Shown here piece after piece: positions 51,355 through 60,657 of a DNA stretch of 64,000 nt. The notes beneath the pieces were generated by a model, which made no database searches, was not told where the DNA came from, and was given only the letters and a program-made list of their open reading frames with translations. The stretch is from JADJRG01 sp964474905 (lineage in GTDB: Bacteria; Myxococcota_A; Polyangia; Nannocystales; Nannocystaceae), in contig CAYYUP010000031.1 of NCBI GenBank assembly GCA_964474905.1, positions 1 through 64,000 of the forward strand, given 5' to 3'. Made by a program: the position numbers and the translations under genes. How positions within the stretch are numbered: the first letter of the stretch is position 1; each line of letters opens with the position of its first letter.

Positions 51355-53004
51355 GTGCTCTTCCCGACCTTCGACTTTCTCCTCTTTATCGTTCCGGTGC
51401 TGCTGCTCGCGTGGGCCTTCTCCCGCGTGTCGGCGATCCGGATCCCGCTGCTGATCGCGGCCAGCTATTTTTTCTACATGGCGGGTCCGCTGACCGACCC
51501 GCTGCCGGCCCCCTGGTACTTCGCCGGCCTGCTGGTGATCTCGACGGTCCTCGACTTTACGGCCGCCAAACAGATCCACCGGCACAACAAGGATCTGGGG
51601 AGCGACGACGCGGCGATCGCCGACAGGGCCCGCCGCGTCCGCAACTTTTGGCTCGGCCTTAGCCTGGTCGGCAACCTCGGGCTGCTCGCCTACTTCAAGT
51701 ACACAAACTTCCTGCTCGCGGCCTTTAGCGATGTTCTCGGCGCCTGTGGCCTCGAGATCGTCGCCCCCCATCTCCAGCTGATCCTGCCGGTCGGGATCTC
51801 GTTTTATACCTTTCAAACGCTGAGCTACACGATCGACGTCTGGCGTCGGCGCCTGACCCCAGAGCCATCTTTTAAAAAGTTCGCGCTCTTTGTGGTCTTC
51901 TTCCCGCAGCTGGTCGCCGGGCCTATCGTCCGCGCGAGCGAACTTCTGCCGCAGCTGCACAAGCGACCGCAGATCAGCGCAGAGGCCCTAAAATTCGGTC
52001 TCTTTCGCGTCTTTAAAGGGCTCGTTAAAAAGGTCGTTCTCGGCGATTGGATCGCCGCTTCCTTTACCGACGCGGTCTTCGCAGCGCCCGGCACCTACTC
52101 CTCAGCCGAGCTCCTGCTCGCACTTTACGCCTTTACGCTACAGCTCTACGCCGACTTTGCCGGCTACTCCGACATCGCAATCGGCATCTCGCGCATGCTC
52201 GGCTACCAGATCCCCGAGAACTTCGACCGTCCCTACCAGGCGAGAGACCTCGGCGAGTTCTGGCGGCGCTGGCATATGACTCTCTCGACCTGGCTGCGCG
52301 ACTACCTCTTTTTCCCCCTCGGAGGCAGCCGCGGCTCGGCGATGCGCACCTATTTTAACCTCTGGCTGACGATGTTCTTGGTCGGCATGTGGCACGGCGC
52401 GAGCTGGAATTTTGTCATCTATTCCAACATCCACGCCCTGGCGATGGTCTTTAACCGCTGGAACCGACTGCGAAGACGAGGCCCCTGGACACCGCAAAAA
52501 GCTGCGCTCGCACTCGTCGGCCTCGCGCTCTTCACCTCGCTGGTCTACCTCTTTAGTCTCGAGATCCTGGGCCTGGGGCAGGAGCCGGCACAGATCCTCG
52601 CGGGCTCAGGCCTGCTGCTCTTTGTCCTGATCTCGTGGCTACCCGACAGCGGCTCGCCGCTCAATACGGCCGCCCACGTTCTGCTCACGTTCCACTTCAC
52701 AGTGCTCTCTCGAGTGTTCTTCCGGGCCGATGGCCTGGGCTCCAGCCGCGAACTCATCTCCGGTCTGCTCGCCTTCGACGGCCGCGGCCTCCGCGACGGC
52801 CTGCTCAGCCCCTGGCTCTGGCTCGCCCTCGTCGGCGGCCTCGCCTACCACTTCACCCCGCGCCGCTTCGTCGACGAGTACGGCCTAGCGATCTGGCGCC
52901 GAATCCCAGGCGTGCTCCTAGGCGTGCTCTTCGCCCTACTCTGCCTCGGCATCATGAAACTGATGTCCGGCGCCCCAAAAGCATTCATCTACTTCCAGTT
53001 TTAA
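51355..53004 (+). CDS. MBOAT O-acyltransferase (AlgI/PatA type), 549 aa
   Basis: Inner-membrane O-acyltransferase with about 11 TM helices. The catalytic His is H347 in VGMWHGASWNFVIY; conserved FYTFQTLSYTIDVWRRR and FFPQLVAGPIVRASELLPQ are typical of AlgI/DltB/PatA. It passes acyl groups across the membrane onto a surface polymer. Start GTG 51355. The downstream SGNH protein is the probable extracytoplasmic transferase partner (as AlgI-AlgJ or PatA-PatB). Confidence 0.93.
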   Translation: MLFPTFDFLLFIVPVLLLAWAFSRVSAIRIPLLIAASYFFYMAGPLTDPLPAPWYFAGLLVISTVLDFTAAKQIHRHNKDLGSDDAAIADRARRVRNFWLGLSLVGNLGLLAYFKYTNFLLAAFSDVLGACGLEIVAPHLQLILPVGISFYTFQTLSYTIDVWRRRLTPEPSFKKFALFVVFFPQLVAGPIVRASELLPQLHKRPQISAEALKFGLFRVFKGLVKKVVLGDWIAASFTDAVFAAPGTYSSAELLLALYAFTLQLYADFAGYSDIAIGISRMLGYQIPENFDRPYQARDLGEFWRRWHMTLSTWLRDYLFFPLGGSRGSAMRTYFNLWLTMFLVGMWHGASWNFVIYSNIHALAMVFNRWNRLRRRGPWTPQKAALALVGLALFTSLVYLFSLEILGLGQEPAQILAGSGLLLFVLISWLPDSGSPLNTAAHVLLTFHFTVLSRVFFRADGLGSSRELISGLLAFDGRGLRDGLLSPWLWLALVGGLAYHFTPRRFVDEYGLAIWRRIPGVLLGVLFALLCLGIMKLMSGAPKAFIYFQF

Positions 53005-53049
53005 TTTTTCTCCTTCTTCTCCTTCTTCTTTTTCTTCTTTTTCTTCTTC
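53005..53049 (+). repeat. 45-nt pure polypyrimidine tract
   Basis: The 45 bases after the MBOAT stop are only C and T (ttcttcttttt/ctccttcttct repeats). It lies between the MBOAT and SGNH genes. Such tracts can form triplex DNA; they can also terminate transcription or slip. Confidence 0.85.
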
Positions 53050-53095
53050 GCTGACCCGCGCTGCAAGCCCGCAGATCCACCGACAAGACCTCGCA

Positions 53096-54991
53096 ATGAC
53101 CCGCAAGCCGCCGATCGACGACCACCGCGTCGGGCTCCTCGATGATGAGGTGCACGAAGATGCGGCTGTGGTGGTTCTCAGCGATGTGCTCGACGATCCC
53201 GACGATCCCGACGACACCACAGGCACTGCTCCGAGCCGTCCCGCACAGAGCCACTTCCGGGCCAGCCCAGAGGGCAATCGCGTGAATCCCCTGGCCGCCC
53301 AGCGATCAGGCCACCCACCCCCTAAGACCTTCCGGTCGACGATCAGCGGCATGCTCACGGTGCTCACGATGATCGCCGCGACCTACATGATCCCAGGGCT
53401 CGAGTGGGCGCAGCCGTGGACCGCTGGCGATCCGGTCCCCTTTTGGAATTTGCTGGGCCGCGAACTCCTCGGAGAAGGCAAACAGGCCGCTGCCGACGAT
53501 GCCGCGACCCGCAAACTCGCAGCCCTAGCCCTAGCTGAGGCCGCCGATGCCAAGGCCGCTGACGCAGCCCTACCCATCGAAGCTCTCACGCCACCGGCCA
53601 TTCCGAGCAACGGTGAGCCCGGAGACGCCCTAATCCCGGCCTACGTGGCCGCCGAGAGCAAAACCGAGAGCAAAACCGAGAGCGCCACACCGATCCAACA
53701 GCTCGAGAACCCGCGCCGTCTCGATCGTTTTTACGCCGCCCTGACCCGCACCGATCTCCACCTGCCCGGCGCCATCACTCGGGCGAGCCACTACGGCGAT
53801 TCAGCGATCGGCAACGACGGCATCACCGGGGCCATCCGCGCCAAAATGCAGGCCCGCTTCGGCGACGCCGGCCACGGCTTCCACCTCCTCGGCCAACCCA
53901 ATTCGAGCTACCGCCACGTCGGTGTACGGATCACCGAAAAAAGCCCCTGGCACCATTGTTTCATCATTCAGGGCTGCCGCAGCGACGGCCATTACGGCTT
54001 TGGCGGGACCTCCTTCGAGTCGACCGCGGGCGCTGAAATCCGCATCGGCACGGCCAAAAAAGGCTCCTTTGGTCGCCGAGTCGCCCGCTTCGAGGTCTAC
54101 TACGCAGGCATGCCCCGCGGCGGCAACCTCCGCCTGCAGGTCGATGACAAAACTCCGACCAAGGTCTCAACCCTGGCCGAAAACCTCGAGGATCGCTGGA
54201 CCACGATCGAGGTCGAGGACGGAGCCCACAGCCTGTCGATTAGGGCAGCGGGCGGCGGCAAGGTTCGGGCCTACGGGATCACGCTCGAGCGCGAGGGCCC
54301 CGGTGTGGTCTGGGACGGACTCAGCCAGATCGGCGCCCTCACAAGACGGCTGCTCAACTGGGACCAAGAGCACATTCGTTCGCAAGTCGCCCACCGCAAC
54401 CCCGAACTCTTGGTGCTGATGTTCGGCGGTAACGACATGAACATGCGCGGCACCATGGACAACTACAAGCGCGAGCTCGGTGCGGTGATCCAGCTCTTTG
54501 TGCCCAATGCCAATGAGGCTCCGCCAGGGGCCCCGCCTCCCCCGGCCTGCCTGGTAATGGCGCCCCTAGATCACGGCGAACGCCACGGCCAACAAATCGT
54601 CACCCGGGCGATCGTTCCAGAACTCGTCGAAGCCCAGCGCCAGGTCGCAAAAGAGCACGGCTGCGCTTTTTTCGATACCTACGCGGCGATGGGCGGCGAT
54701 GGATCGATGGGCCGTTGGGCCCGCTCGGAGCCACGACTCGGCAGCGGCGACCTCTCGCACCTCAGCTACCACGGCCACCGAGTGATCGGCGCAATGGTTT
54801 TTCAGGCGCTGCTCGATGGTTATGCTGACTTCCGCGGGCGCGTCGAGGGCAAACCGATACGCTCGCTCGAGGCCATCGCCTCCCACGGCATCAGCGTCGA
54901 CAACGTCGACAGCGTCGACCTAAACGCACTGCTAGGCGGGTCAGCCGAGCAACCCAAAGCACCGACATCGCCCGAGCCACTCGATCCCTGA
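53096..54991 (+). CDS. SGNH/GDSL-family esterase, membrane-anchored, 631 aa
   Basis: Cytosolic N-terminus (acidic DDPDDPDDTT), one TM helix (about 83-104), an Ala-rich linker with an ESKTESKTES tandem repeat, then the SGNH hydrolase domain. Nucleophile block HYGDSAI (GDS 234-236), oxyanion block GGNDMN, catalytic Asp-His block DLSHLSYHGH. The mid-domain has a carbohydrate-binding-like insert. Likely periplasmic O-acyltransferase/esterase working with the upstream MBOAT. Paralogue of the gene at 58305. Confidence 0.85.
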   Translation: MTRKPPIDDHRVGLLDDEVHEDAAVVVLSDVLDDPDDPDDTTGTAPSRPAQSHFRASPEGNRVNPLAAQRSGHPPPKTFRSTISGMLTVLTMIAATYMIPGLEWAQPWTAGDPVPFWNLLGRELLGEGKQAAADDAATRKLAALALAEAADAKAADAALPIEALTPPAIPSNGEPGDALIPAYVAAESKTESKTESATPIQQLENPRRLDRFYAALTRTDLHLPGAITRASHYGDSAIGNDGITGAIRAKMQARFGDAGHGFHLLGQPNSSYRHVGVRITEKSPWHHCFIIQGCRSDGHYGFGGTSFESTAGAEIRIGTAKKGSFGRRVARFEVYYAGMPRGGNLRLQVDDKTPTKVSTLAENLEDRWTTIEVEDGAHSLSIRAAGGGKVRAYGITLEREGPGVVWDGLSQIGALTRRLLNWDQEHIRSQVAHRNPELLVLMFGGNDMNMRGTMDNYKRELGAVIQLFVPNANEAPPGAPPPPACLVMAPLDHGERHGQQIVTRAIVPELVEAQRQVAKEHGCAFFDTYAAMGGDGSMGRWARSEPRLGSGDLSHLSYHGHRVIGAMVFQALLDGYADFRGRVEGKPIRSLEAIASHGISVDNVDSVDLNALLGGSAEQPKAPTSPEPLDP

Positions 54992-54992
54992 C

Positions 54993-55886
54993 TCAGGCGC
55001 TCGCGACCTCGCCTGCCAGAAGTTCACGCTGCTCAGCGACGGTCGCCACCAAAAAATCCAGAGTCGCCTTCACGCGTGCATTACCGCGCATGTCTTCATG
55101 CACAACAGCCCACCACATCTCGCTAAAGAGCGTGCCCGGCAATACCCGCACGAGTGCAGGATCCGCATCGCCCAAAAAGCACTCGATAAGGCCAATGCCA
55201 AGGCCGCGTCGCACTGCACAGAGAACATGCTGCCAACGGTTTACACGAACGACGCTCACTGAGGCCCCGGCATGCCTGTCGATCCACCCCTCTTCAAGGG
55301 GCCAACTGCGGGGAAAGCGGATAAACCGATGCCCCGCAAAACCATCCGCGGCGGTCGGCGATCCCATACGATCGAGGTACTCCCGCGAGGCGTACACCCC
55401 AGTCGCGATCCCGCACAGTCGTCGGGCGATGAGGTTTGGGTTCTTTGGCTCACGGCTTCGAATACCTATATCGACCTCTCGGCGTGCGAGATCCTTGACC
55501 TCTGCGTCGCTGCGAATGTCGAGTTCAATATCGGGATAGAGCGCGGCAAATGCGGGCACTGAAGGCAGCAGGAGTCCCTCGACAAATGTGCCGGTAGCCG
55601 ACACTCGCACGACCCCCGACATGCGCTGATCTCGACCGCCGATCTCGAGCGCGACCTCGTCGAGCCGAGCCTCCATATGATTGGCCTCGCTGATCAGGCG
55701 ACGGCCCGCCAGCGTGGGCACATAGCGGGAGCGTTGGCGATCAAAAAGCCGGCTGCCGAGCGCCTCCTCGATCGCACTTAAGCGGCGACCCACGGTGGTA
55801 TGGCCGACGCCGAGAGAACGCGCCGCAGAGGAGAGGTTTCCTTGTCGCGAGACCGCGAGCACGTAGCGAAGATCGTCCCAGTTCAC
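54993..55886 (-). CDS. LysR-family transcriptional regulator, 297 aa
   Basis: N-terminal winged HTH (VNWDDLRYVLAVSRQGNLSSAARSLGVGHTTVGRRLSAIEEALGSRLFDRQ) and a C-terminal LysR substrate-binding domain (GVVRVSATGTFVEGLLLPSVPAFAALYPDIELDIR). Start GTG 55886 is favoured because it matches the usual LysR start and because the earlier GTG (55916) falls inside the palindromic operator. Divergent from the lipoprotein at 55963 and presumably its regulator. Confidence 0.88.
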   Translation of the reverse strand: MNWDDLRYVLAVSRQGNLSSAARSLGVGHTTVGRRLSAIEEALGSRLFDRQRSRYVPTLAGRRLISEANHMEARLDEVALEIGGRDQRMSGVVRVSATGTFVEGLLLPSVPAFAALYPDIELDIRSDAEVKDLARREVDIGIRSREPKNPNLIARRLCGIATGVYASREYLDRMGSPTAADGFAGHRFIRFPRSWPLEEGWIDRHAGASVSVVRVNRWQHVLCAVRRGLGIGLIECFLGDADPALVRVLPGTLFSEMWWAVVHEDMRGNARVKATLDFLVATVAEQRELLAGEVASA

Positions 55887-55902
55887 GCTCTGAACATTTT
55901 TG

Positions 55903-55925
55903 CACACTTGATGCACATAAGTGTG
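55903..55925. promoter_or_regulatory. LysR-type operator between lysR and the lipoprotein gene
   Basis: Perfect palindrome CACACTT-N9-AAGTGTG containing the T-N11-A core (T55908 to A55920). It lies between divergent start codons (55886 and 55963), the classic position for a LysR regulatory site. Confidence 0.72.
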
Positions 55926-55962
55926 TGTTCTCGTTCGTAGCGACCCATGCCATCATTCTTGC

Positions 55963-57552
55963 ATGCGCGCTCTCGCTCTTTCCCTTTCCGCCATCATCGG
56001 CACCGCAGCGGCCTGCCAAGGCTCGGGCAACGCCACGGACGCCCCAGCAAGCCTGTCCGTCCCCACGAGCGCCGAAGAACTCGCCGAGCGGATCGTCAAC
56101 GCCCACGGCGGCGCCGAGCGATGGGGCGCGATTAGCGCGATGAGTTACGAGCATCAACTCGAATTCCCCGGCGCCGAGCGACCCTGGATCTCCCGCGAGA
56201 CGATCGAGCAAAGCCCGACGCGGCGGCTCTATCACGATTATCCGAGCCATGGCGGCAGCCTGACCTGGGATGGCAACGAGGTCTGGACAGTCGACTGGAG
56301 CCTCGACAACCCGCCGCGGCTGATGCCCTTTTTGAGCTACTACTCGCTCATCACGCCCTTCCTCACCTTGCATGAGGGCGTCGAGCTCGAGGGTCCGGGC
56401 CTAGGCAAGCTGCCCAAAGATGACCGCGAATACCTCACGCTCACACTGCGCCTGCCAAAAGACGAGAGCCGACCGCCAACCGCCGGCTACTACACTCTCT
56501 TCGCCGACAAGGCAACCTACGAGGTGAAGGGCGTCGCCTACAACGTGGTCTTTGGCCGCCTCCTCGACCTCATGGAGATGCCCGCGGATGTCGAGCAAAT
56601 GGGACCGATGACCCACGTGTTTACCGAGACTGCAACCGTCGACGGTATCCTCGTACCAACCGCCTATTGGACACAGAGCCCAAACGGTGGTGTCGCCGGC
56701 CGACACGTCGCTCGCAACTGGAGCTTTAAGGCAGAGTTCGACGAATCGAGGATGAAAAAACCCGATAATGCCGTCGTCGATTATGCCCCATATTCTCGTG
56801 TTGAGCCCTCTGAGGGGCGTTCTCTGGCGATGGCGATGGTCGCTGCCCACGGCGGCATGGAGGCCTGGACGAACGCAGATGCACTCTCGTTTGTGCACAA
56901 ACACAGAGTTGGCGACGACCCGAACATCTGGCTCTCCCACGAGATTATCGACCGACGCACGGGGCGTGCCTACCTCGAGTGGCCCCGCGAAGGGGCGACC
57001 ATGGCCGCCAACGGCCGCGAGACCTGGAGCACCAATTGGCATCGCGAGCTGCCGGCAAGTTTTTTGGCGCGGCTGACCTATGATTTTGTCGGCGCTCCCT
57101 GGCTCGTGCAAAACCCGGGGCTCACAATCGGCGAGGTCGGCGAGGCGGGATTGCCCTGCTATGAGGATACTTTTAAAACACTCGATATTCTCCCAGGTCC
57201 GGCTGGCAGCCTGGGCCCCGGCGTGCTCTATCGGCTTTATCTTCACCCAACAACCGATCGCCTGCAGGCGATCGAGTTTGACATCCAACACCCCGCCCTA
57301 GTCAAACCCGGCGCCCCGCCGATGGGGCCGATGCTGCACGTCTTCCGCGAGTTTGTGGAGGTGCAGGGGCTGACAATGCCCGCTCACTATTCGAGCTTCT
57401 CGCCGATGCAACGAGACACGGGCACCGCCCACTGCACGCCGATAGCGGAGCACTGGATCAGCGAGACCTCGCTGTCTGCGAGTTTCCCCGAGGAGAAGAT
57501 GACGAAGCCAGCAGCGGCGATCGTCGACCCCGCCCCCGAACGCTCCCGTTGA
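55963..57552 (+). CDS. Lipoprotein with duplicated domain, 529 aa
   Basis: Signal peptide MRALALSLSAIIGTAAACQG (lipobox AAAC). The protein contains two similar halves: AERIVNAHGGAERWGAISAMSYEHQ (about 35-60) and AMAMVAAHGGMEAWTNADALSFVHK (about 290-315), each followed by a beta-rich stretch ending DFDI-like. The LolA-like/DUF6503 fold is a candidate (from memory). Start ATG 55963 gives the signal peptide. Probably regulated by the divergent LysR through the operator at 55903. Function unknown; an export or lipid-carrier role is a guess. Confidence 0.75.
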   Translation: MRALALSLSAIIGTAAACQGSGNATDAPASLSVPTSAEELAERIVNAHGGAERWGAISAMSYEHQLEFPGAERPWISRETIEQSPTRRLYHDYPSHGGSLTWDGNEVWTVDWSLDNPPRLMPFLSYYSLITPFLTLHEGVELEGPGLGKLPKDDREYLTLTLRLPKDESRPPTAGYYTLFADKATYEVKGVAYNVVFGRLLDLMEMPADVEQMGPMTHVFTETATVDGILVPTAYWTQSPNGGVAGRHVARNWSFKAEFDESRMKKPDNAVVDYAPYSRVEPSEGRSLAMAMVAAHGGMEAWTNADALSFVHKHRVGDDPNIWLSHEIIDRRTGRAYLEWPREGATMAANGRETWSTNWHRELPASFLARLTYDFVGAPWLVQNPGLTIGEVGEAGLPCYEDTFKTLDILPGPAGSLGPGVLYRLYLHPTTDRLQAIEFDIQHPALVKPGAPPMGPMLHVFREFVEVQGLTMPAHYSSFSPMQRDTGTAHCTPIAEHWISETSLSASFPEEKMTKPAAAIVDPAPERSR

Positions 57553-57740
57553 CCCAAACCCTCGGGCTCTGGCAAAGGCAGTGGCACTGCGCCATTTGCG
57601 CGCCGGTCTCTGCGCAGGCTCGCACCCACCCCAGCTCTCAACGATCGCAGGCATCGATGCGCCCCGACCCGCGCCGGCCGACATCGGTCCCCAGGCCTCG
57701 GCAGACTCGCGGAAGATCGTTCGGGATGCGGTAGGCTGCG

Positions 57741-58271
57741 ATGATGCGTCGACTGGCCGTCGCCCTGATCACAAGCGCCCTCTTCACGGGCGCCTGTGCA
57801 CACAAACGACCGGCGCTGGTGGTGATCACCTCGGCCAATTCACCGACACCCAAGGCAGCCAAAGCCGACAAAGATCTCTCGCACGGCGGTACCGAGAACG
57901 GCGTCATCGAGTTCGCGCTCGCGGGCGTGACCGCCAGCCTAGCCGCCAGTCTGCTCGTGCTCGGCGGTTTCCAAATCCGACGCGGCCAGGAGTACCAGGA
58001 GTACTGCTCGATGGCCTGGACCATCCCCCCCCCTGAGTGCCAGACTCTCACCGGAGGGAATACCGTTCGCGCCGCCAAGATCTCCGCCGGTCTCTCATTC
58101 ACGCTGGCGGTACCGATCGGGATCGCCAGCGCCTTCCTCCTGCGCCGCGGCCTCCGAATCCGCCGCGACGCCCTCGCCTGGCGCCAGCAAAACCCAGCGC
58201 TCTCAAACCTAAGCCTCGCGCCCTGGACAAAGCGCAAAGGCGGCGGTCTCGCCCTCCAACTCCGCTTTTAG
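57741..58271 (+). CDS. Hypothetical lipoprotein with two TM-like helices, 176 aa
   Basis: Lipobox TGAC in MMRRLAVALITSALFTGACAHKR. Two further hydrophobic stretches (GVIEFALAGVTASLAASLLVLGGFQI, AKISAGLSFTLAVPIGIASAFLLRRGLRI) resemble TM helices, so the lipoprotein call is moderate; the N-terminal segment could be a plain signal peptide. No family recognised. Convergent with the SGNH gene at 58305 with a shared hairpin between. Confidence 0.65.
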   Translation: MMRRLAVALITSALFTGACAHKRPALVVITSANSPTPKAAKADKDLSHGGTENGVIEFALAGVTASLAASLLVLGGFQIRRGQEYQEYCSMAWTIPPPECQTLTGGNTVRAAKISAGLSFTLAVPIGIASAFLLRRGLRIRRDALAWRQQNPALSNLSLAPWTKRKGGGLALQLRF

Positions 58272-58288
58272 TTGAACTCGTTCAACTA
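58269..58288. terminator. Short hairpin between convergent genes
   Basis: Perfect 8-bp palindromic stem TAGTTGAA-CTCG-TTCAACTA, the TAG being the stop codon of the plus-strand gene. Without a U-tract, but well placed to end both genes. Confidence 0.5.
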
Positions 58289-58304
58289 GTTCGACGCTCT
58301 TGGA

Positions 58305-59888
58305 TCACTTGGCAGCGTGTTGGGTCGCCGCACTGCGATCAAAACCCTGCATGAGCGCGTCCGTAAAGGCCATGCCCAGGCGCACGTAACCCCGCCGAGT
58401 CAGATGGATATGATCACCACGGCCCATCTGCGGGGTCGCCTTGGCCCAGAGGTCCATCGATCCCTCGCCTCCCATGAAGGCAAGCGCATCCCAAAAAGCA
58501 CAGCCCTTGGCGGCGGCGACCTCAGACTGAGCGGCGACAACTTCTGTAAGGCGCTCCCGCGGGCCGTAGCTCGAGTTGGAGAGCTTCTTTGGAAAATCGC
58601 CGGGGCCCAAGAGAACACAACTAGCCTCCGGCGCCGCTGCCCTAAAACGATCGAGCACCTTACCCAGGGAGCGCTTGTAAGCGGCGATCGGCTGACCAGC
58701 GTCGGTCGCTTCGTTGGTGCCGTAGGCGAGCACGTAGAGATCCGGCGCCCGCCGACGGATGTTGTCGGCCCAAGTCGGCTGATCCCAGCGCAAATTGTTG
58801 GAAGCCCGAGTGCCATTGATGCCCAGGGTATCGACGACAATGCCGGGCCTATCGTACTCGACAGTCATGCCAAAGAGGCGAACCTCGCCGCTGCCATCGG
58901 GGCTGATCTCGACCTCATGCGGACCGCCAGCGACCGTGTACGAGGCATATCCAGGACCCGACGTGCCCGCCTTTGTACTCACGAGATCCTGGGGTTCACC
59001 GTCGATGATCAGACTTAAACCGCCACCGCCCGGCTGAGCCAAAAAATAAACCTCGTAGGTCGTTTTATGATCGCCCTCGGGGCCCGAAATCCGCGGCTTT
59101 AGACGGGACTTCGCACTCTTTCGCTTACTCGTGGTGCTCGCTCCTAGGAGCCCAAAAAAGCCGTCCTCGCGGGAGCCCTTGCGCTGGGCGTGCTCAACCA
59201 GCCAGTGTTTGCTGCTGGTCACAGTCCAGGCCAAAAGGCGGTACCAACGATTGGTCTGCACCAGGCTGACGTAGCCCGGACCGCCATCGCCAAAACGTTC
59301 GCCCAAATAGGCGCGGAGGTAGGTCGGATAGATATCAGCCGCGGTGTGGGAGGCCCCGTAAAGGAGGATTCGGACCTTGCCGTCGTCTTTTTTACCGGCC
59401 CGCAAACGCCGCAACGCGCTGTAAAAGTCGCCGAGATATTCGGCCCCCTCGAGGGGCACAAAGCGGCCCAAGGTGGTGCCGTCGAGAACCTGTGCGCTCT
59501 TGCCTCGACCGCTGCCTCCTTCTGAGCCCGGCAGCGCATCGAGGCCGCTCGGCGACGGCGATACCTCCGACGATTTTTCATAATATGTCCCAAGAGACAT
59601 GTCTTCGCCGAGCACACTGAGCGCAGCATCATGGGCGCGCACCGCCTCTACCGCAGGTGGCGACTCGGAGGCCATCACCGGCGCAGGAGATACCTTCGCG
59701 TCATCCTCGGGGGCGGGATCGCTGGGCCCTTCCACCAGCATCGGATGACCCTGCTCCGGGCGCGCAGACTCACCGGCCGCGACGTTGCCCGAGCCGCAGC
59801 CGCCAAGCGGTCCACAGCCGACGATCCAGACCCCGACCAAGGCCGCCAGCCATAGCCGGATGCGGCCCTCTAGACAGCTCTGGCGCAT
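58305..59888 (-). CDS. SGNH-family hydrolase-like lipoprotein, 527 aa
   Basis: Lipoprotein-type N-terminus (MRQSCLEGRIRLWLAALVGVWIVGCGPLGGCGSG). The SGNH domain has the nucleophile in YGASHTAADIYP (GASH instead of GDS), YGTNEA, and the terminal DHIHLTRRGY Asp-His block. The overall layout matches the protein at 53096, so the two are paralogues. The Gly-Ala-Ser motif with the DHIH end suggests a modified but active site. Likely acts on a surface polysaccharide. An N-terminal extension to 59966 is possible. Confidence 0.8.
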   Translation of the reverse strand: MRQSCLEGRIRLWLAALVGVWIVGCGPLGGCGSGNVAAGESARPEQGHPMLVEGPSDPAPEDDAKVSPAPVMASESPPAVEAVRAHDAALSVLGEDMSLGTYYEKSSEVSPSPSGLDALPGSEGGSGRGKSAQVLDGTTLGRFVPLEGAEYLGDFYSALRRLRAGKKDDGKVRILLYGASHTAADIYPTYLRAYLGERFGDGGPGYVSLVQTNRWYRLLAWTVTSSKHWLVEHAQRKGSREDGFFGLLGASTTSKRKSAKSRLKPRISGPEGDHKTTYEVYFLAQPGGGGLSLIIDGEPQDLVSTKAGTSGPGYASYTVAGGPHEVEISPDGSGEVRLFGMTVEYDRPGIVVDTLGINGTRASNNLRWDQPTWADNIRRRAPDLYVLAYGTNEATDAGQPIAAYKRSLGKVLDRFRAAAPEASCVLLGPGDFPKKLSNSSYGPRERLTEVVAAQSEVAAAKGCAFWDALAFMGGEGSMDLWAKATPQMGRGDHIHLTRRGYVRLGMAFTDALMQGFDRSAATQHAAK

Positions 59889-60030
59889 CACAGGCTGACT
59901 CTGGCGCCGCTGCCCGCAATCGTCAAATTCGCGGCCCATCGCGGCTCGTTGCAAGAGCCTATCCATTCCCGCTCTCCATGAGCTGCCGCCGCACCGGCGA
60001 CCTGAAAAATGGTACCGTTTCGGCGCTTTT

Positions 60031-60657
60031 ATGAAGGTCGCGGTCGGAAGAGAGGGTTGGGCGATCGCCCACGCAGACCACGCTGAGATCCCGCTCTCCG
60101 TGGCTGTCGATGCAGACGGAGCCCTCGCTGAGATCTGCTTCGTGGATCCGGACGTGCAGGACGTGCAGGACGTGCAGGACGTGCAGGTCTCCGATCCGAG
60201 CGATGCGGCGCTCGCGGGAATGCAGCGGGTGCTCAGCCAGCTGCGCGAGTACTTTGCGGGAGAGCGTCAGGTATTTGACCTGCGGCTTCGAACCCTGGGC
60301 ACCGACTTTCAGCGCCGGGCCTGGCGGGCTCTGGTGGCGATCCCCTACGGCGAAACCCGAACCTACGGCCAGCAGGCAGCGGCCCTAGGTTCCCCCAACG
60401 CGAGCCGCGCGGTCGGCCGTGCCAACAGCCTCAATCCGCTGCCGATCGTCGTGCCCTGTCATCGGGTGATCGGCTCAAACGGGCAGCTCACAGGCTTTGC
60501 CGGCGGGCTCCATCGCAAACGCTGGCTGCTCGAGCACGAAGGCGAGCACGAAGGCGAGCACGAGGGTGCGCACGAAGGCGAGCACGAAGGCGAGCAGCTC
60601 AACCTGCTAGCGACGCCACAACACAACGGGCCCAAGATCGACGGGGCCCGCACTTGA
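60031..60657 (+). CDS. ogt: Methylated-DNA--protein-cysteine methyltransferase (Ogt), 208 aa
   Basis: O6-methylguanine repair protein. FQRRAWRALVAIPYGETRTYGQQAAALGSPNASRAVGRANSLNPLPIVVPCHRVIG is the conserved core with catalytic Cys in PCHRVIG. Two tandem-repeat insertions decorate it: a (DVQ)n stretch near residue 42 and a (HEGE)n tail near 170-190. Neither is in normal Ogt. ATG 60031. Stop overlaps the mlaE TTG (TTGA), so it is translationally coupled to the lipid-transport operon. Confidence 0.93.
   Translation: MKVAVGREGWAIAHADHAEIPLSVAVDADGALAEICFVDPDVQDVQDVQDVQVSDPSDAALAGMQRVLSQLREYFAGERQVFDLRLRTLGTDFQRRAWRALVAIPYGETRTYGQQAAALGSPNASRAVGRANSLNPLPIVVPCHRVIGSNGQLTGFAGGLHRKRWLLEHEGEHEGEHEGAHEGEHEGEQLNLLATPQHNGPKIDGART
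60151..60186 (+). repeat. 9-bp in-frame tandem repeat in ogt
   Basis: Unit gacgtgcag repeated four times (DVQ DVQ DVQ DVQ). A second in-frame array of about five 12-bp units (HEGE/HEGA) lies at about 60532-60597 in the same gene. Confidence 0.9.
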
